Of a stretch of DNA of 64,000 nt, positions 34,626 to 44,488 are shown piece after piece; the first letter of the stretch is position 1, and each line of letters begins with the position of its first letter. Source of the stretch: Gemmatimonas sp. UBA7669 (GTDB taxonomy: Bacteria; Gemmatimonadota; Gemmatimonadetes; Gemmatimonadales; Gemmatimonadaceae); contig NZ_DLHL01000028.1 of assembly GCF_002483225.1 (NCBI RefSeq), positions 76,262 to 140,261 of the forward strand, given 5' to 3'. The notes beneath the pieces are model-generated. The model saw only the letters and a program-made list of their open reading frames with translations. It searched no databases and was not told the DNA's origin. Made by a program: the position numbers and the translations under genes.

Positions 34626-37600
34626 TCAGAAGGAGAAGTTCATGCGGAGCGTCATGGTGCGGACCGGCGGCGTGGCGAAGAACTCCTCGTTTCCGCGCGC
34701 GTCATTGTTCGACTGGGCCGCCTCCGGATCCACGCCCGTGTAGTCGGTCCACACGGCGAGATTGCGGCCAGTGACCACGATGCTCCAGCGCGAGGAGCGG
34801 AGCTTGTTGGCCCACGCCGTCGGCATCTCATACGCCACCGACAGTTCACGCCAGCGGGTGAACGAGCCATCCTCGAACTGACCGGTAAACACGGCCACCG
34901 AGGTGGCCAGGGCATTGGCCTGATCCTGCAGCGACAGGGTGCGGTCGTAGCGGCCGCGGCAGGTGATGCCGTTCTGGCACTGGTGGCGCAGGGTGTTGTT
35001 GAACTTGAGCAGGCCCCACTTGCTGTCGAACTGTGTGGTGATACGCAGCTTCTTGTTGAGCAGCTCGAGCGTGGGTGTAAAGGCCACTTCGCGCGTGGGG
35101 AAAGTAGCGCCCTGGTAGACGGCCGTGTCTCCCAGGCCCAGCTCACTCACCACGATGATGCCGTCGTTGTTGGCATCCACCGGATTGATGTTGCGATCCC
35201 AAAGCCCATACAGCGGGTAGCCCGGCAGATTGCGCTGCACGTTGCGGTTGCCGGACGGGATGGGCGCGATCCCGTCACCCAGCTTGGTCATCTCGTTCTT
35301 GAGCGTGGAGCCGGTGAGCATCCACGACAGGCCGATCTTGTCGTTGTCGATGACCCGCTGATTGTACGTGAGCTCGAGACCCTCATTCCGGATGTTGCCG
35401 ATGTTGACCAGCTGGGTATTGAGGCCGGACAGCGAGGGCGCGATTTCACGCTGGATGAGCGCGTCGGTGGTGGACTTGGTGTAACGCGTGACCTCGATGT
35501 TGCTCTTGCCCGAGAACATGGTGAGGTCGAAGCCAAACTCGGTTTCCGCCGAGTACTCCGGCTTGAGGTTGGTGTTGCCAAGGGACCCGAGCTCGGCGCC
35601 GGGGGCATCGCCGTTGGCCAAGGTGAGCGGCACGGCGTCAAAGAAGCGCACGGCCGCCGTCGCGCCGGGAATCTGGCCCGAGGCGCCGTAGGTACCACGC
35701 AGACGCAGACTGTTCAGCCAATCCTGCGCGGGAAAGAAGGACTCATCGGAGATGAGCCAGGAAGCACCGAACTTGGGATAATAAACCGCACGCGTGTTCT
35801 CGCCGAAGGCGCTGGCCGCGTCGCGACGCACACCACCGGTAAGGAACAGGCGATCGCGGATGGCCATCTGCTGTTCCACGTAGTAGCCCAAGGTGCGACG
35901 CTCTTCGAGGAATTGCGTGCTGGAGCGTGTGGCGGCAGTGGACACGATGGTGCCGCCCGGCGGCAGGCCGATACCCGTGCCGGAGGTGTTGGTCTGCAGC
36001 AGGCGGACATACTGCATACCCACCGAGGTCTTGCTGTTCAGCCAATCAGTGAGCTGAAACGTGCCCGTAGCGCCGTAGTCGGCCGTCTGCTGGTTGATCA
36101 GCCCCTTGAGCGTCTGGATTTCACCCTGACGGCGGACCCCGGAAGCAGGGCCTTCGCCGACCTTGGACAGGAAGAGCTCATCCCGGTTGGTGATGTCTGA
36201 ACCCAGGGCGGCCCGGGTGTTGAGCCACGAGGTGGGGTTCCACTGCGCCGAGAGGCTGTTGATGAAGCGGTTGATGCCAAGCGTGGTGGTCTGCGACAGC
36301 ACGTCACCCATCATGAAGGCGCGATAGCCGCGCAGCGGATTGCCGAAAGCATCCCGCTGATCCTGGCGCCACGGGCCTCCCAAAGCCGCCACCATGAGGC
36401 CGTTGCCGTTGTCTTCGTTCTGCGGCAAGCGCAGCGAACTGTTCACGAAACCGGAGGAGGCCTGGATGAACAGGTTGGGGCGCAACTCTGCGTTCACGTT
36501 GGCGCGGAAGCTGTTACGGCCCAGCGCGTTGGGACGCATGATATCGCCGGGCAGCTGGCTCACGCCGCGCTGCTCCTTGAGACGCGTCACTTCGCTGTTC
36601 GGCATCTTGTAGACGCCGTTTTCCCCTTCCGACTGCCCGGAGACGAAGAACTGCACCTTGTCGTTGCCGCCCGACACCTGGAGGTTGTACTGCTGGCGCT
36701 GACCTGTCGTGATCGGCGTCAGATCCGGGTCGTTGAGCACATTGCCACGCGAAAGCGAGTCAATGTTGGTGCAGGCCCCCGTGGCCACCGCCGTCAGCAG
36801 ACAAGGCGAGGACACGCTCGGATTGGCCGTGGTGCGGCCCCAGAGCGTCCAGAGATCGGGGAAGCTGGCCACGTTTTCCAGACGGCCGTTTTCGAGCCCG
36901 AGGTTCCAGGTGGTCTTGCCCGACTTACCGCGCTTGGTGGTGATGACGATTACGCCGTTGGCCGCTTCCGTGCCGTAGAGCGTGGCGGCCGAGGGCCCCT
37001 TCACGATTTCGATGTTCTCGATTTCGTTGGGATTGATGTCGTCGAGACGCGACGGGCCCGAGCCACCGACGCCGAGACCGTTGTTGGTCTGCGCCGAGGC
37101 ACGCACCCCGTCGATGATGACGATGGGATCGTTGGTCAGCGAGAAGGAGTTCTGACCGCGGATGCGGATACGCGAGCCGGTGCCCGTGGCACCCGTCTGC
37201 ACGACCTGCACGCTGGACGAACGACCCGACATGAGCGCGCCCATGTTGGCCACCGGCAGCTCCGCGATCTTCTCGGCCACGTTCACCGTGGAGGTAGCGT
37301 TGGCGAGTTCGACCTTGCGCTGCTGACCGGTCACTGTGGTGACGACGGCCGCCAGCGAGAAGGCGGCCTGCGTGAGCTTGACGTCCTGCACGACGGGCGT
37401 GGCGCCCACGGTGACGGTGACCTTCTGCGCCTCGTAGCCGATGCGGCTGATTTCGAGATTGACCGGGCCCTGGTTGGGAACGCGCAGGGTGTAGCGGCCG
37501 TTTTCAGCGGTGAGGGTGCCGTTCTGTGTGCCGGCAACGAGGACGCGGGCCTGCTGAATGGGCTGACCGGTGGCCGCATCCGTGACCTGACCGGTCACGG

Positions 37601-37772
37601 TCCCCCCGGCGCCTTGCGCGGAGAGTGAAGCGGGTGCTGTCACCCCGACACTTGCCGCCAACGCAAGCAGGGTGGACAGGAGGCTCCAACGCATCCCTTT
37701 GGGACGTGTGGCAGCCGGTGGTGAGCAGCCTCGCTCTCCACGGGTGAACGCGGCAGGTACGAACAATCGCAT
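34626..37772 (-). CDS. SusC/RagA family TonB-linked outer-membrane protein
   Basis: The 1,048-residue protein has a signal peptide (ending ASLSAQ), a carboxypeptidase-D regulatory-like domain (GTVTGQVTDAATGQPIQQAR), a TonB plug with IRIRGQNSFSLTNDPIVIID, and NEIENIEIVKGPSAATLYGT followed by EAANGVIVITTKRG. A large beta-barrel with a C-terminal aromatic (TLRMNFSF) follows. It imports oligomeric nutrients through the outer membrane using TonB energy. The ATG at 37772 has GGGGAG eight bases upstream; a second ATG at 37694 sits right before the hydrophobic core and could be the true start. First gene of the operon with SusD. Confidence 0.94.
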   Translation of the reverse strand: MRLFVPAAFTRGERGCSPPAATRPKGMRWSLLSTLLALAASVGVTAPASLSAQGAGGTVTGQVTDAATGQPIQQARVLVAGTQNGTLTAENGRYTLRVPNQGPVNLEISRIGYEAQKVTVTVGATPVVQDVKLTQAAFSLAAVVTTVTGQQRKVELANATSTVNVAEKIAELPVANMGALMSGRSSSVQVVQTGATGTGSRIRIRGQNSFSLTNDPIVIIDGVRASAQTNNGLGVGGSGPSRLDDINPNEIENIEIVKGPSAATLYGTEAANGVIVITTKRGKSGKTTWNLGLENGRLENVASFPDLWTLWGRTTANPSVSSPCLLTAVATGACTNIDSLSRGNVLNDPDLTPITTGQRQQYNLQVSGGNDKVQFFVSGQSEGENGVYKMPNSEVTRLKEQRGVSQLPGDIMRPNALGRNSFRANVNAELRPNLFIQASSGFVNSSLRLPQNEDNGNGLMVAALGGPWRQDQRDAFGNPLRGYRAFMMGDVLSQTTTLGINRFINSLSAQWNPTSWLNTRAALGSDITNRDELFLSKVGEGPASGVRRQGEIQTLKGLINQQTADYGATGTFQLTDWLNSKTSVGMQYVRLLQTNTSGTGIGLPPGGTIVSTAATRSSTQFLEERRTLGYYVEQQMAIRDRLFLTGGVRRDAASAFGENTRAVYYPKFGASWLISDESFFPAQDWLNSLRLRGTYGASGQIPGATAAVRFFDAVPLTLANGDAPGAELGSLGNTNLKPEYSAETEFGFDLTMFSGKSNIEVTRYTKSTTDALIQREIAPSLSGLNTQLVNIGNIRNEGLELTYNQRVIDNDKIGLSWMLTGSTLKNEMTKLGDGIAPIPSGNRNVQRNLPGYPLYGLWDRNINPVDANNDGIIVVSELGLGDTAVYQGATFPTREVAFTPTLELLNKKLRITTQFDSKWGLLKFNNTLRHQCQNGITCRGRYDRTLSLQDQANALATSVAVFTGQFEDGSFTRWRELSVAYEMPTAWANKLRSSRWSIVVTGRNLAVWTDYTGVDPEAAQSNNDARGNEEFFATPPVRTMTLRMNFSF

Positions 37773-38347
37773 CTCGTGACTCCCCAGCTCAGGATCACAT
37801 GCCGGCCACCCAGATGTGACCGGCGCACGACGAATGCGCGCGCGACCGCCGCCGCAGCATCGCGGCGATGGGGGCGCACATCGTCATGGTCTTGCACGGG
37901 AGCGACGCTCCCGGGATGTACGAGTTGGAGAGGAATGCCGTCGGCGCGGGTGGGTCGCGCGCGGATTCCGTAGGGCGGGAACCCATTGCCAGCGCGCGTG
38001 ACAACGCGGCGACAACAGGCGGGTGGGGAGTGGTGGGACGGTACGGCAGGATGCTGCGAAAACCAACAAGCAGACCAACAAGTGGAACGCGAGCCTGCTT
38101 CATCGCAGCGCGCCGCGCACCATCCCGAGCAACAACCCGGAGGCGCGCGGCGTCACAATGCGACAAATGCTGGGCATCGGTACCCGTGGTGCGCTCAACT
38201 CGCAGTGAACATGAGTTGGCACCGCGTCATCTTATCGGCGTCGCGCGCACGAGGCAGCGCGGGGGAATGTCACGATCAGATGACTGATGAGGTACGGCGG
38301 CTGACGCTACGACGCTGCAACGAGACTGTCAATAGCGACGTGCGACT
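37773..38347. promoter_or_regulatory. 575-base non-coding region upstream of susC
   Basis: I see no convincing gene here; the frames open on either strand show no domain or signal. A perfect hairpin CGGGAGC-GAC-GCTCCCG (37897-37913) lies about 125 bases before the SusC start, and a near-perfect direct repeat ACCAACAAGCAG/ACCAACAAGTGG lies around 38060. The region must hold the susC promoter. The length leaves room for regulation or a small RNA, neither shown. Confidence 0.35.
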
Positions 38348-38827
38348 TCAGCGCGTGCTGTTTGCGCCACCACTGCCAGCGGGTAGACGAAAGGTGATCG
38401 CCGACAGTGCAACGGAATCGGTGGTGAGTCGCTCTTCGCCAGCGGGCAAGCCGTTCAATTTGAGGATGTACGCCACGGTCGCGGCGTAATCGTCGACCGG
38501 CAACGTACCCGGATCACCGTCGGGCATCGTGGTGCGAATCGTTTCGTACAGCGAAAAAAGATTCTGGCCCACCCACTTGGTCCGGAAGTCCGATCCTGTG
38601 ACATCGCTGGTCTCGTGACACTCGCTGCAGGTCTTGGTCCACACGGCCTGACCGGCGGTGGCCTGCGAATCGGTGTACACCTTGGGCAGCGAATCCTGGC
38701 CCCGCTGCAAGGCCCAGTGGGAAATCGGCGCGCCGGGAGCCTGCGCCGTGCTGCGCGTGCCGGCAGCCACGCTCGCCGCCACCACGGCGGTGAGCAAAAC
38801 GGTCTGGAAGATCGTGGTTCGGTGCAT
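38348..38827 (-). CDS. Exported monoheme cytochrome c
   Basis: The 159-residue protein has a signal peptide (TVLLTAVVAASVAAGTRSTA) and a heme site CSECH (TKTCSECHETSDVTGSDF). The candidate axial Met lies in TIRTTMPDGDPGTL, followed by YAATVAYILKLNGLPAGEER. It is clearly related to the C-terminal domain of the HupE-cytochrome fusion at 19855. It is divergent from the FAD oxidase gene and may accept its electrons. The ATG at 38827 gives the signal peptide; no ribosome-binding site is seen. Confidence 0.88.
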   Translation of the reverse strand: MHRTTIFQTVLLTAVVAASVAAGTRSTAQAPGAPISHWALQRGQDSLPKVYTDSQATAGQAVWTKTCSECHETSDVTGSDFRTKWVGQNLFSLYETIRTTMPDGDPGTLPVDDYAATVAYILKLNGLPAGEERLTTDSVALSAITFRLPAGSGGANSTR

Positions 38828-38954
38828 ATGCAGTGAACGTGTTGGGGGCGTGGTTCGCTGGCAAGCCGCGCGGGCGAGGTCTGTTGAAGCGTCTGTTGAA
38901 GCATCTGGTCCTACCCCGATTGCGACGCTCTGTCCCGCCGGGCATTTTCGGGCG

Positions 38955-40406
38955 ATGGATTCGACCCCCTCCTCTACGTCCCCCGCCCTGCCGCCTGTTC
39001 CCGGCGAGCACACCGTCCCTGACATTGCGGTGCCCGATGGCACGGTGCCCCGGCGTGATTTTCTCAAGCTGGCTGGCGCCGGCGCCGGACTGCTGGCTGT
39101 TGGCTGCGCGCCGCCCGTTCCCTTTGCCGCAGCTCCCGCGCCCGGCCTCGCTGGCGGCCGCAGCGGCGCGTCGTCGTCCACGCATGTGGTGGTGATTGGC
39201 GCCGGCGCCTGGGGTGGATGGACCGCCTATCATCTGCGTGCGCGCGGAGTGCGCGTCACGCTGGTCGACCAATACGGACCCGGCAATTCCCGCTCCACCT
39301 CCGGCGACGAAACCCGCGGCATTCGCTCGTCCTACGGCGACCGCGCCGCCGGCGAGCTCTGGACACCGTGGGCGCGCACGGCCATCGCGCGTTGGAAGGT
39401 GTTCGAGAAGGAATGGGGGCCGGTGTTCCGCACGCAGTTCTGGCATGAAACCGGCGACGTGATCATGCGTGCCACGCGCGAGCCATTCATTACGCGCACG
39501 ATCGACTTGTGGACCAAGAACAACGTGCGCCACGAAGTGCTGAGCGGCGATGAGGCGCGCAAGCGCTGGCCCGTGATCAAGGCCGACGACATTGGCGTGG
39601 CCATCTATGAACCCGATGCCGGCGTGGTGCGATGCCGCGCGGCCACGCAGGCCGTGGCCAGTGCGGCGCAGAAGATGGGTGTGGAGCTCGTGATTGGTCG
39701 CGTGACGCCGGGTCCCATCGTGAATGGGCAGATGGATGGCGTGGTGCTCGACAACGGCACGGTGCTGCGCGGTGATGCGTACGTGTTTGCCTGCGGCCCC
39801 TGGCTGCGCAAGCTGTTTCCGTACATGGAGAACCGCATGCGCATTCCCATTGGCCACGCGCTGTACTTCGGTGTGCCCATGGGCGACACGCGTTTCACGT
39901 TTCCCAACCTGCCGAGCTACAACTTCCCAGGCGTGACCGGGTGGCCCATGCTGCCGGTGGACAGTCGTGGTTTCCGCGTGCGTGGCGCCATTGCCGCGCC
40001 TCCGCCACCGGCGGGCACACCGGCGCCGGCGCCGTCCGCATCCACCCCATCGGCGCCCGATCCCACGCTGCAGGACCCCGACCTCAGCTCTCGCTGGACC
40101 AATCAGGATCGCGTCGATGGGGCGCGACGTTTCCTGCAGGCGCGCTTCCCCCTGCTGGCCAATGCGCCGCTACTCGAAACACGCGCCTGTCACTACGAGT
40201 CGAGCATCAATCAGAACTTCATCGTGGACCACGTGCCCGGCACCGGCAACGCATGGATTGCCGGCGTCGGGCAAGCCGAGGGCTTCAAGTTCGGGCCGGT
40301 GGTGGGAGAATACGTGGCGCAGCGCGTTACCGGTGTGGTAGGCGATCCCGAACTGGTGAAGGCCTTCGCTCTACCCAAGAACGAGTACGAGCGCCCACCG
40401 GGTTAA
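38955..40406 (+). CDS. Tat-exported FAD-dependent oxidoreductase (DAO / sarcosine oxidase-like)
   Basis: The 483-residue protein has a twin-arginine signal with lipobox (PRRDFLKLAGAGAGLLAVGC). The FAD Rossmann motif is VVVIGAGAWGGWTAYHLRAR, and the middle is a DAO substrate domain. The C-terminus contains TRACHYESSINQNFIVDHVP and GQAEGFKFGPVVGE. In monomeric sarcosine oxidase the cysteine at this place binds FAD covalently, so covalent flavin is possible here. It probably oxidises an N-methyl or secondary amine, or an amino acid, outside the cytoplasm. A Pro/Ala-rich insert (APPPPAGTPAPAPSA) interrupts the domain. A divergent cytochrome c gene lies 127 bases away. Confidence 0.9.
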   Translation: MDSTPSSTSPALPPVPGEHTVPDIAVPDGTVPRRDFLKLAGAGAGLLAVGCAPPVPFAAAPAPGLAGGRSGASSSTHVVVIGAGAWGGWTAYHLRARGVRVTLVDQYGPGNSRSTSGDETRGIRSSYGDRAAGELWTPWARTAIARWKVFEKEWGPVFRTQFWHETGDVIMRATREPFITRTIDLWTKNNVRHEVLSGDEARKRWPVIKADDIGVAIYEPDAGVVRCRAATQAVASAAQKMGVELVIGRVTPGPIVNGQMDGVVLDNGTVLRGDAYVFACGPWLRKLFPYMENRMRIPIGHALYFGVPMGDTRFTFPNLPSYNFPGVTGWPMLPVDSRGFRVRGAIAAPPPPAGTPAPAPSASTPSAPDPTLQDPDLSSRWTNQDRVDGARRFLQARFPLLANAPLLETRACHYESSINQNFIVDHVPGTGNAWIAGVGQAEGFKFGPVVGEYVAQRVTGVVGDPELVKAFALPKNEYERPPG

Positions 40407-40408
40407 CC

Positions 40409-40951
40409 TTATCTCCCCGCCATCTCACGTCTCCGTCTCGTGAGATACGGCAGGACGAACAGGTAGAGGCCGGTCCCCCACAACCCCAGCACAATCACCG
40501 CCACCGGCAGAAACACAAAGAGCTTCACGTTGTCGTGAAACCACGACCCATCGTGCAGACTCTCAATGAGATCCGAGCGACGATACGTGGACTGCAACAA
40601 GGCGCCGGTCTTGAGATCAACCTGCAGTTCCCAACGCGAATTGGTAATGACTTTGAGCAGCCCCTTGGACGGTCGGACATCAAGACGATCGATGTCCGAC
40701 CAATCCACCACCTTCGCCTCGGGCACTGACCTCGCCACGCTAATGACCTGCTCCATCGTGACCTGAGGCGTCTTGTTCTCCGTGCGGATCTCCGCCGGCT
40801 GCACCCAGGTCACCTGTTTCTTGACCTGGAGCAGCAGTCCCGTGACGAGCACCAGCAGGAACGGCAGCGCCACGGCCGCCGAGCCCCACCGATGCAGCTT
40901 GCGATTGAGAATGCGGTAGTTGATGCCGCCCTTTTCCTCCTTGCTCGCCAT
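40409..40951 (-). CDS. PepSY-associated membrane protein
   Basis: The 180-residue protein has one membrane helix near the N-terminus (GSAAVALPFLLVLVTGLLLQ), a periplasmic region with a PepSY-like fold (VTMEQVISVARSVPEAKVVD, WELQVDLKTGALL), and a second helix (VFLPVAVIVLGLWGTGLYLF) before a basic end. PepSY_TM proteins occur with iron-uptake and peptidase genes; the role is unclear. Its ATG overlaps the tricorn-like gene stop (TGATG), so translation is coupled. It ends two bases from the convergent oxidase stop. Confidence 0.85.
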   Translation of the reverse strand: MASKEEKGGINYRILNRKLHRWGSAAVALPFLLVLVTGLLLQVKKQVTWVQPAEIRTENKTPQVTMEQVISVARSVPEAKVVDWSDIDRLDVRPSKGLLKVITNSRWELQVDLKTGALLQSTYRRSDLIESLHDGSWFHDNVKLFVFLPVAVIVLGLWGTGLYLFVLPYLTRRRREMAGR

Positions 40952-43900
40952 CACCGACCCCGCTTGCCCCACACCGGCGCCGTCGGCTCGGTGTTGACAC
41001 GCTCGTTGCGATACGACTGCAGCAATCGCATGGCTTCCTGCGTGGCGCGCTCGAGCTGCGGATCACGGCCACCGATCACCTCACGCGGGAAATTCTCCAC
41101 GTCGATGTCGGGCGCGACGCCTTCGTTCTCCACCGCGAACTGATTCTCGCGCGAGAAGAAACCGAAGCGTGGCGCAATCATGGAACCGCCGTCCACAAAG
41201 GGCGGCGTATCCGTGGTGGCCACGAGACCGCCCCAGGTGCGCGAACCCACCAGCGGACCCAGCTTGCGGCGCTTGAACATGTATGGCATGAGGTCACCAC
41301 CCGAGCCGGCCATTTCGTTGATGATCATGACCTTGGGGCCCCAGATGCCGTTGGCCGGACTGGTGTACGGATAGCGATCGCCGACCGGGTTGTTGAAGTA
41401 GCCGTCGTAGTCGCGGCCCAACAGATCCACGATGTAGTCGGCCGCCGAGCCCCCACCGTTGTAGCGCTCGTCGACCACCACGCCCAGTCGATCCTGCTGC
41501 GCGAAGTAATAGCGATTGAAGCTGGTGTAGCCCGGCTGGCCCGTGTTGGGCAGGTAGACATAGGCCAGCTTGCCGTTGGACACGGAATCCACGTAGCGGC
41601 GATTGGCTTCCACCCAGGCGCGCGTGCGCAACCCCTGCTCGTTGCCAACCGGCACGACGGTGATCTGCCGCGCGCCCTGCAGGTCGGGACGATTGTTGAT
41701 GGTCAGCACCGTCTGACGGTTGGCTGTGCCATCGAGCAGGCGATACATGTTGTCCGGTGCGCGCAGCTCCACCCCGTTGATGGCCAGCACATAGTCGCCG
41801 CGCGCCACATTGAGCCCCGGCACCGCGAGGGGCGCGCGCAGCTCCGGGTTCCAGCTCTCGCCATCGTAGATGCGGGCAATGCGATACCGGCCGTTCTCGA
41901 TGCTGAAGTCGGCGCCGAGCAGGCCGCCGTTGCCATTGGGGACTTCGGGCATGTCCCCACCGCGCACATAGCTGTGTCCGATGGCCGTTTCCGCGCCCAT
42001 GTTGTCGAGCAGGTAGTTGAGATCCGCGCGGTGATTCACATGCGCCAGCAGCGGCTCATACATGCGCTTGATGGCCGGCCAGTCGGTACCGTGCAGATTC
42101 TTCACATAGAAGTTGTTGCGCTGGTTGCGCCAGCCTTCGTTGAAGATCTGCCGGAACTCCTCGCGCGGATCGATGTACGCACGCAGCGTGGCGCTGAGGC
42201 GTCCCGTGCCCGCCTGCGGCACGGCCTTGTCGGCATCGACGAGGAACATGGCCCCGTTGGCGCCGCCGGTGCGGTACAGCAGTCGTTTGCCATCGGCGCT
42301 CACCGTGTACTGCGCCACGCCACTCGCAAACGGTACGGCGCGTCGCGCGCTCAGCTGGTAGCGATGCAGCGTATTGCCACCGCCCGCTCCCGGCCCGCCC
42401 GCTGTACCCGTAGACGGCGTGGGCTCGAGGAAGAACACCGTGCCTGACGGCCCGGCCGTCAGTGCGCCATAATCCCGTTCGACGATGCCCGGCACTGCCA
42501 GTACGCGCTGCTGCAGACCGTCGAAGTCAATGCGCACCGTCACCGCGCGTGGCGCGGAAGCCGCCGTTGACGCCGCCGGTGGCGCAACGACCGCTGGAGC
42601 CGCAGCCGCCGCACCACTGCTGTCACGCATCGCCCGGGCCGCTTCCTCATCACTCTCCGGCATGAGCGGCGAGGCCTCACTGCGTGAAAGCACCGCCAGG
42701 TACAACGCCTTCGTTTCCGGTCGGTCGTACTTGGTCATGTCCAGCAGGCTCGAATTGAGCGCGAAGTTGGTGCTGGCCAGGAACCATAGGTACTTGCCAC
42801 CGGCATCCCAGGCCGGCGACGTGGCATCGGCCATGCCGTCGGTGATCTGACGCGACGTGCCCGCCGCCACATCGTACACGAAGATCGCGCGGAACAGCGA
42901 CTTGAGACGCTTGGGATAGGCGAGATAGCGCGAGTCCGGACTCCACACCGGCACAATGCTGCGATCCATCATGAAATACGGATCCTGATCGGCCTTCTTC
43001 GCGCGGCCGCTGGCCACGTCAATCAGCCACAACGCAAAGTGCGAGTCCTGATAGGCAATGGTCTTGCCGTCAGGCGACCAGGCCGGGGAGTACGGGCGGC
43101 TCGGCTCCGGCAACGCAATACTGCGGCGGGCCCCCAGTCCGTCCTGCGGCACAATGACCAGTTGATACTCACCCGACGCATCGCTGAAGTACGCCACGCT
43201 GCGTCCGTCCGGCGACCACAGCGGCGCGATCTCGGCGCTCGCCGAGCTCTGACTCAGATTGCGCACATCGCCCTTTTCGCCAGGCACCGTGAACACCTCA
43301 CCGCGTGCCTCCACGAGTGCGCGCTTGCCGGTCGCCGACAGTGCCATGGACGCGATGCGACCCGACACGTCCTTCCACTGCGGCATCATCCAGGGGAAGT
43401 CACCGGCAGCGGCAATGTTCACCACCTGCGTCCGCTTGCTGGCCACGTCGTACAGATGCACATAGCCCGCCTGCTCGAACACCACCGTGTTACCCGATGC
43501 GTCGAGCGACTTGACGTCGAAGTCGGTGAAACGCGTGACCTGCGACAGCGCCTTGCTGCGGGTGTCATAAACCCAGACGTTGGACACGCCGTCACGGTCC
43601 GACAGGAAGTACACGGACTCGCCCACCCACACCGGATCCATGTCCTTGCTGCCGGCAAACGGCGTGGTGTCGAGTGCGAAAGACTGCAGATCGAGAATCC
43701 AGATGGGCTTGTTCTGGCCACCCCGATAATTGCGGCGTTCTTCATCCCACGAGGAGGCCATGCGATAGGCTACGCGCTTCCCATCAGGTGACACCTTGCC
43801 CTGATAGGCGCGCGGCATGGGCATCGGGCTTTCCACGCCGCCCTCGACCGGCACCGTCCAGAAGCGCGGCGCGCCACTTGGCGCCCAGGTGGCACGCGGC

Positions 43901-44337
43901 GAGGCAAACACCACCGCCTTGCCGTCGGGTGTCCAACCCTGTACGACATCGTTGCCGGGATGCCAGGTCAGTCGCGTGGGCTGTCCACCACCCACCGGCA
44001 CGACATACACGTCCGTGTTACCCGCATACTCCGCACTGAAGGCCACCAGTTTGCCGTCGGGCGACAGCTTGGGGTTCTGCGTCTGCCCCTGAAAACTCGT
44101 GAGCCGCCGCGCATTGCCACCAGTCCGCTCCACCACCCACACATTGTTGGCGTAGGCAAATGCGATGTGCTGCGCGCTCACGCTGGGCGTACGCAACAGG
44201 CGCGTGGTGGAGGACCCAGTACCCTGCTGCGCAAGACTCGTGGTGGCGGTCAGCAGTGTCGCGGGGACCAACAGCAGCGTCGTGACCGGCAATTGCATAC
44301 GCCGGCGCAAACGGGAGCGCGAAGACAGGCGAGTCAT
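40951..44337 (-). CDS. Tricorn-like exported peptidase (S41 family)
   Basis: The 1,128-residue protein has a signal peptide (TTLLLVPATLLTATTSLAQQ) and PD40/WD40-like propellers (PKLSPDGKLVAFSAEYAGNT, PLWSPDGRSVAYFSDASGEY, PAWSPDGKTIAYQDSHFALW). A PDZ segment (GLNVARGDYVLAINGVEL) and the S41 core follow (YVYLPNTGQPGYTSFNRYYF, NGGGSAADYIVDLLGRDYDG, INEMAGSGGDLMPYMFKRRK, with the nucleophile expected at the Ser of MAGSGGD). Tricorn-type enzymes degrade peptides; this one is probably periplasmic. The ATG at 44337 is chosen for the signal peptide. It is operonic with the PepSY gene. Confidence 0.93.
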   Translation of the reverse strand: MTRLSSRSRLRRRMQLPVTTLLLVPATLLTATTSLAQQGTGSSTTRLLRTPSVSAQHIAFAYANNVWVVERTGGNARRLTSFQGQTQNPKLSPDGKLVAFSAEYAGNTDVYVVPVGGGQPTRLTWHPGNDVVQGWTPDGKAVVFASPRATWAPSGAPRFWTVPVEGGVESPMPMPRAYQGKVSPDGKRVAYRMASSWDEERRNYRGGQNKPIWILDLQSFALDTTPFAGSKDMDPVWVGESVYFLSDRDGVSNVWVYDTRSKALSQVTRFTDFDVKSLDASGNTVVFEQAGYVHLYDVASKRTQVVNIAAAGDFPWMMPQWKDVSGRIASMALSATGKRALVEARGEVFTVPGEKGDVRNLSQSSASAEIAPLWSPDGRSVAYFSDASGEYQLVIVPQDGLGARRSIALPEPSRPYSPAWSPDGKTIAYQDSHFALWLIDVASGRAKKADQDPYFMMDRSIVPVWSPDSRYLAYPKRLKSLFRAIFVYDVAAGTSRQITDGMADATSPAWDAGGKYLWFLASTNFALNSSLLDMTKYDRPETKALYLAVLSRSEASPLMPESDEEAARAMRDSSGAAAAAPAVVAPPAASTAASAPRAVTVRIDFDGLQQRVLAVPGIVERDYGALTAGPSGTVFFLEPTPSTGTAGGPGAGGGNTLHRYQLSARRAVPFASGVAQYTVSADGKRLLYRTGGANGAMFLVDADKAVPQAGTGRLSATLRAYIDPREEFRQIFNEGWRNQRNNFYVKNLHGTDWPAIKRMYEPLLAHVNHRADLNYLLDNMGAETAIGHSYVRGGDMPEVPNGNGGLLGADFSIENGRYRIARIYDGESWNPELRAPLAVPGLNVARGDYVLAINGVELRAPDNMYRLLDGTANRQTVLTINNRPDLQGARQITVVPVGNEQGLRTRAWVEANRRYVDSVSNGKLAYVYLPNTGQPGYTSFNRYYFAQQDRLGVVVDERYNGGGSAADYIVDLLGRDYDGYFNNPVGDRYPYTSPANGIWGPKVMIINEMAGSGGDLMPYMFKRRKLGPLVGSRTWGGLVATTDTPPFVDGGSMIAPRFGFFSRENQFAVENEGVAPDIDVENFPREVIGGRDPQLERATQEAMRLLQSYRNERVNTEPTAPVWGKRGR

Positions 44338-44488
44338 GTCGGGCGGAGTCAAGCGTGAACAACGAAAGGAGGGGTGGCGCAACCTTGCCGCCAGCCGCGG
44401 GGTCTCACATGATACAGTGGTCGACCATCGCGCGGACCGGAAGCTGAGCGGTCAGCAGCGCGGGGTGACTCCCACCCTTGGCGGTACC

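Noticed and set aside
37795..38166. 123-codon minus-strand open frame upstream of the SusC-like gene
   Set aside because: It has no domain, signal or ribosome-binding site and its composition looks like translated non-coding GC-rich DNA; the region is better read as leader and promoter.
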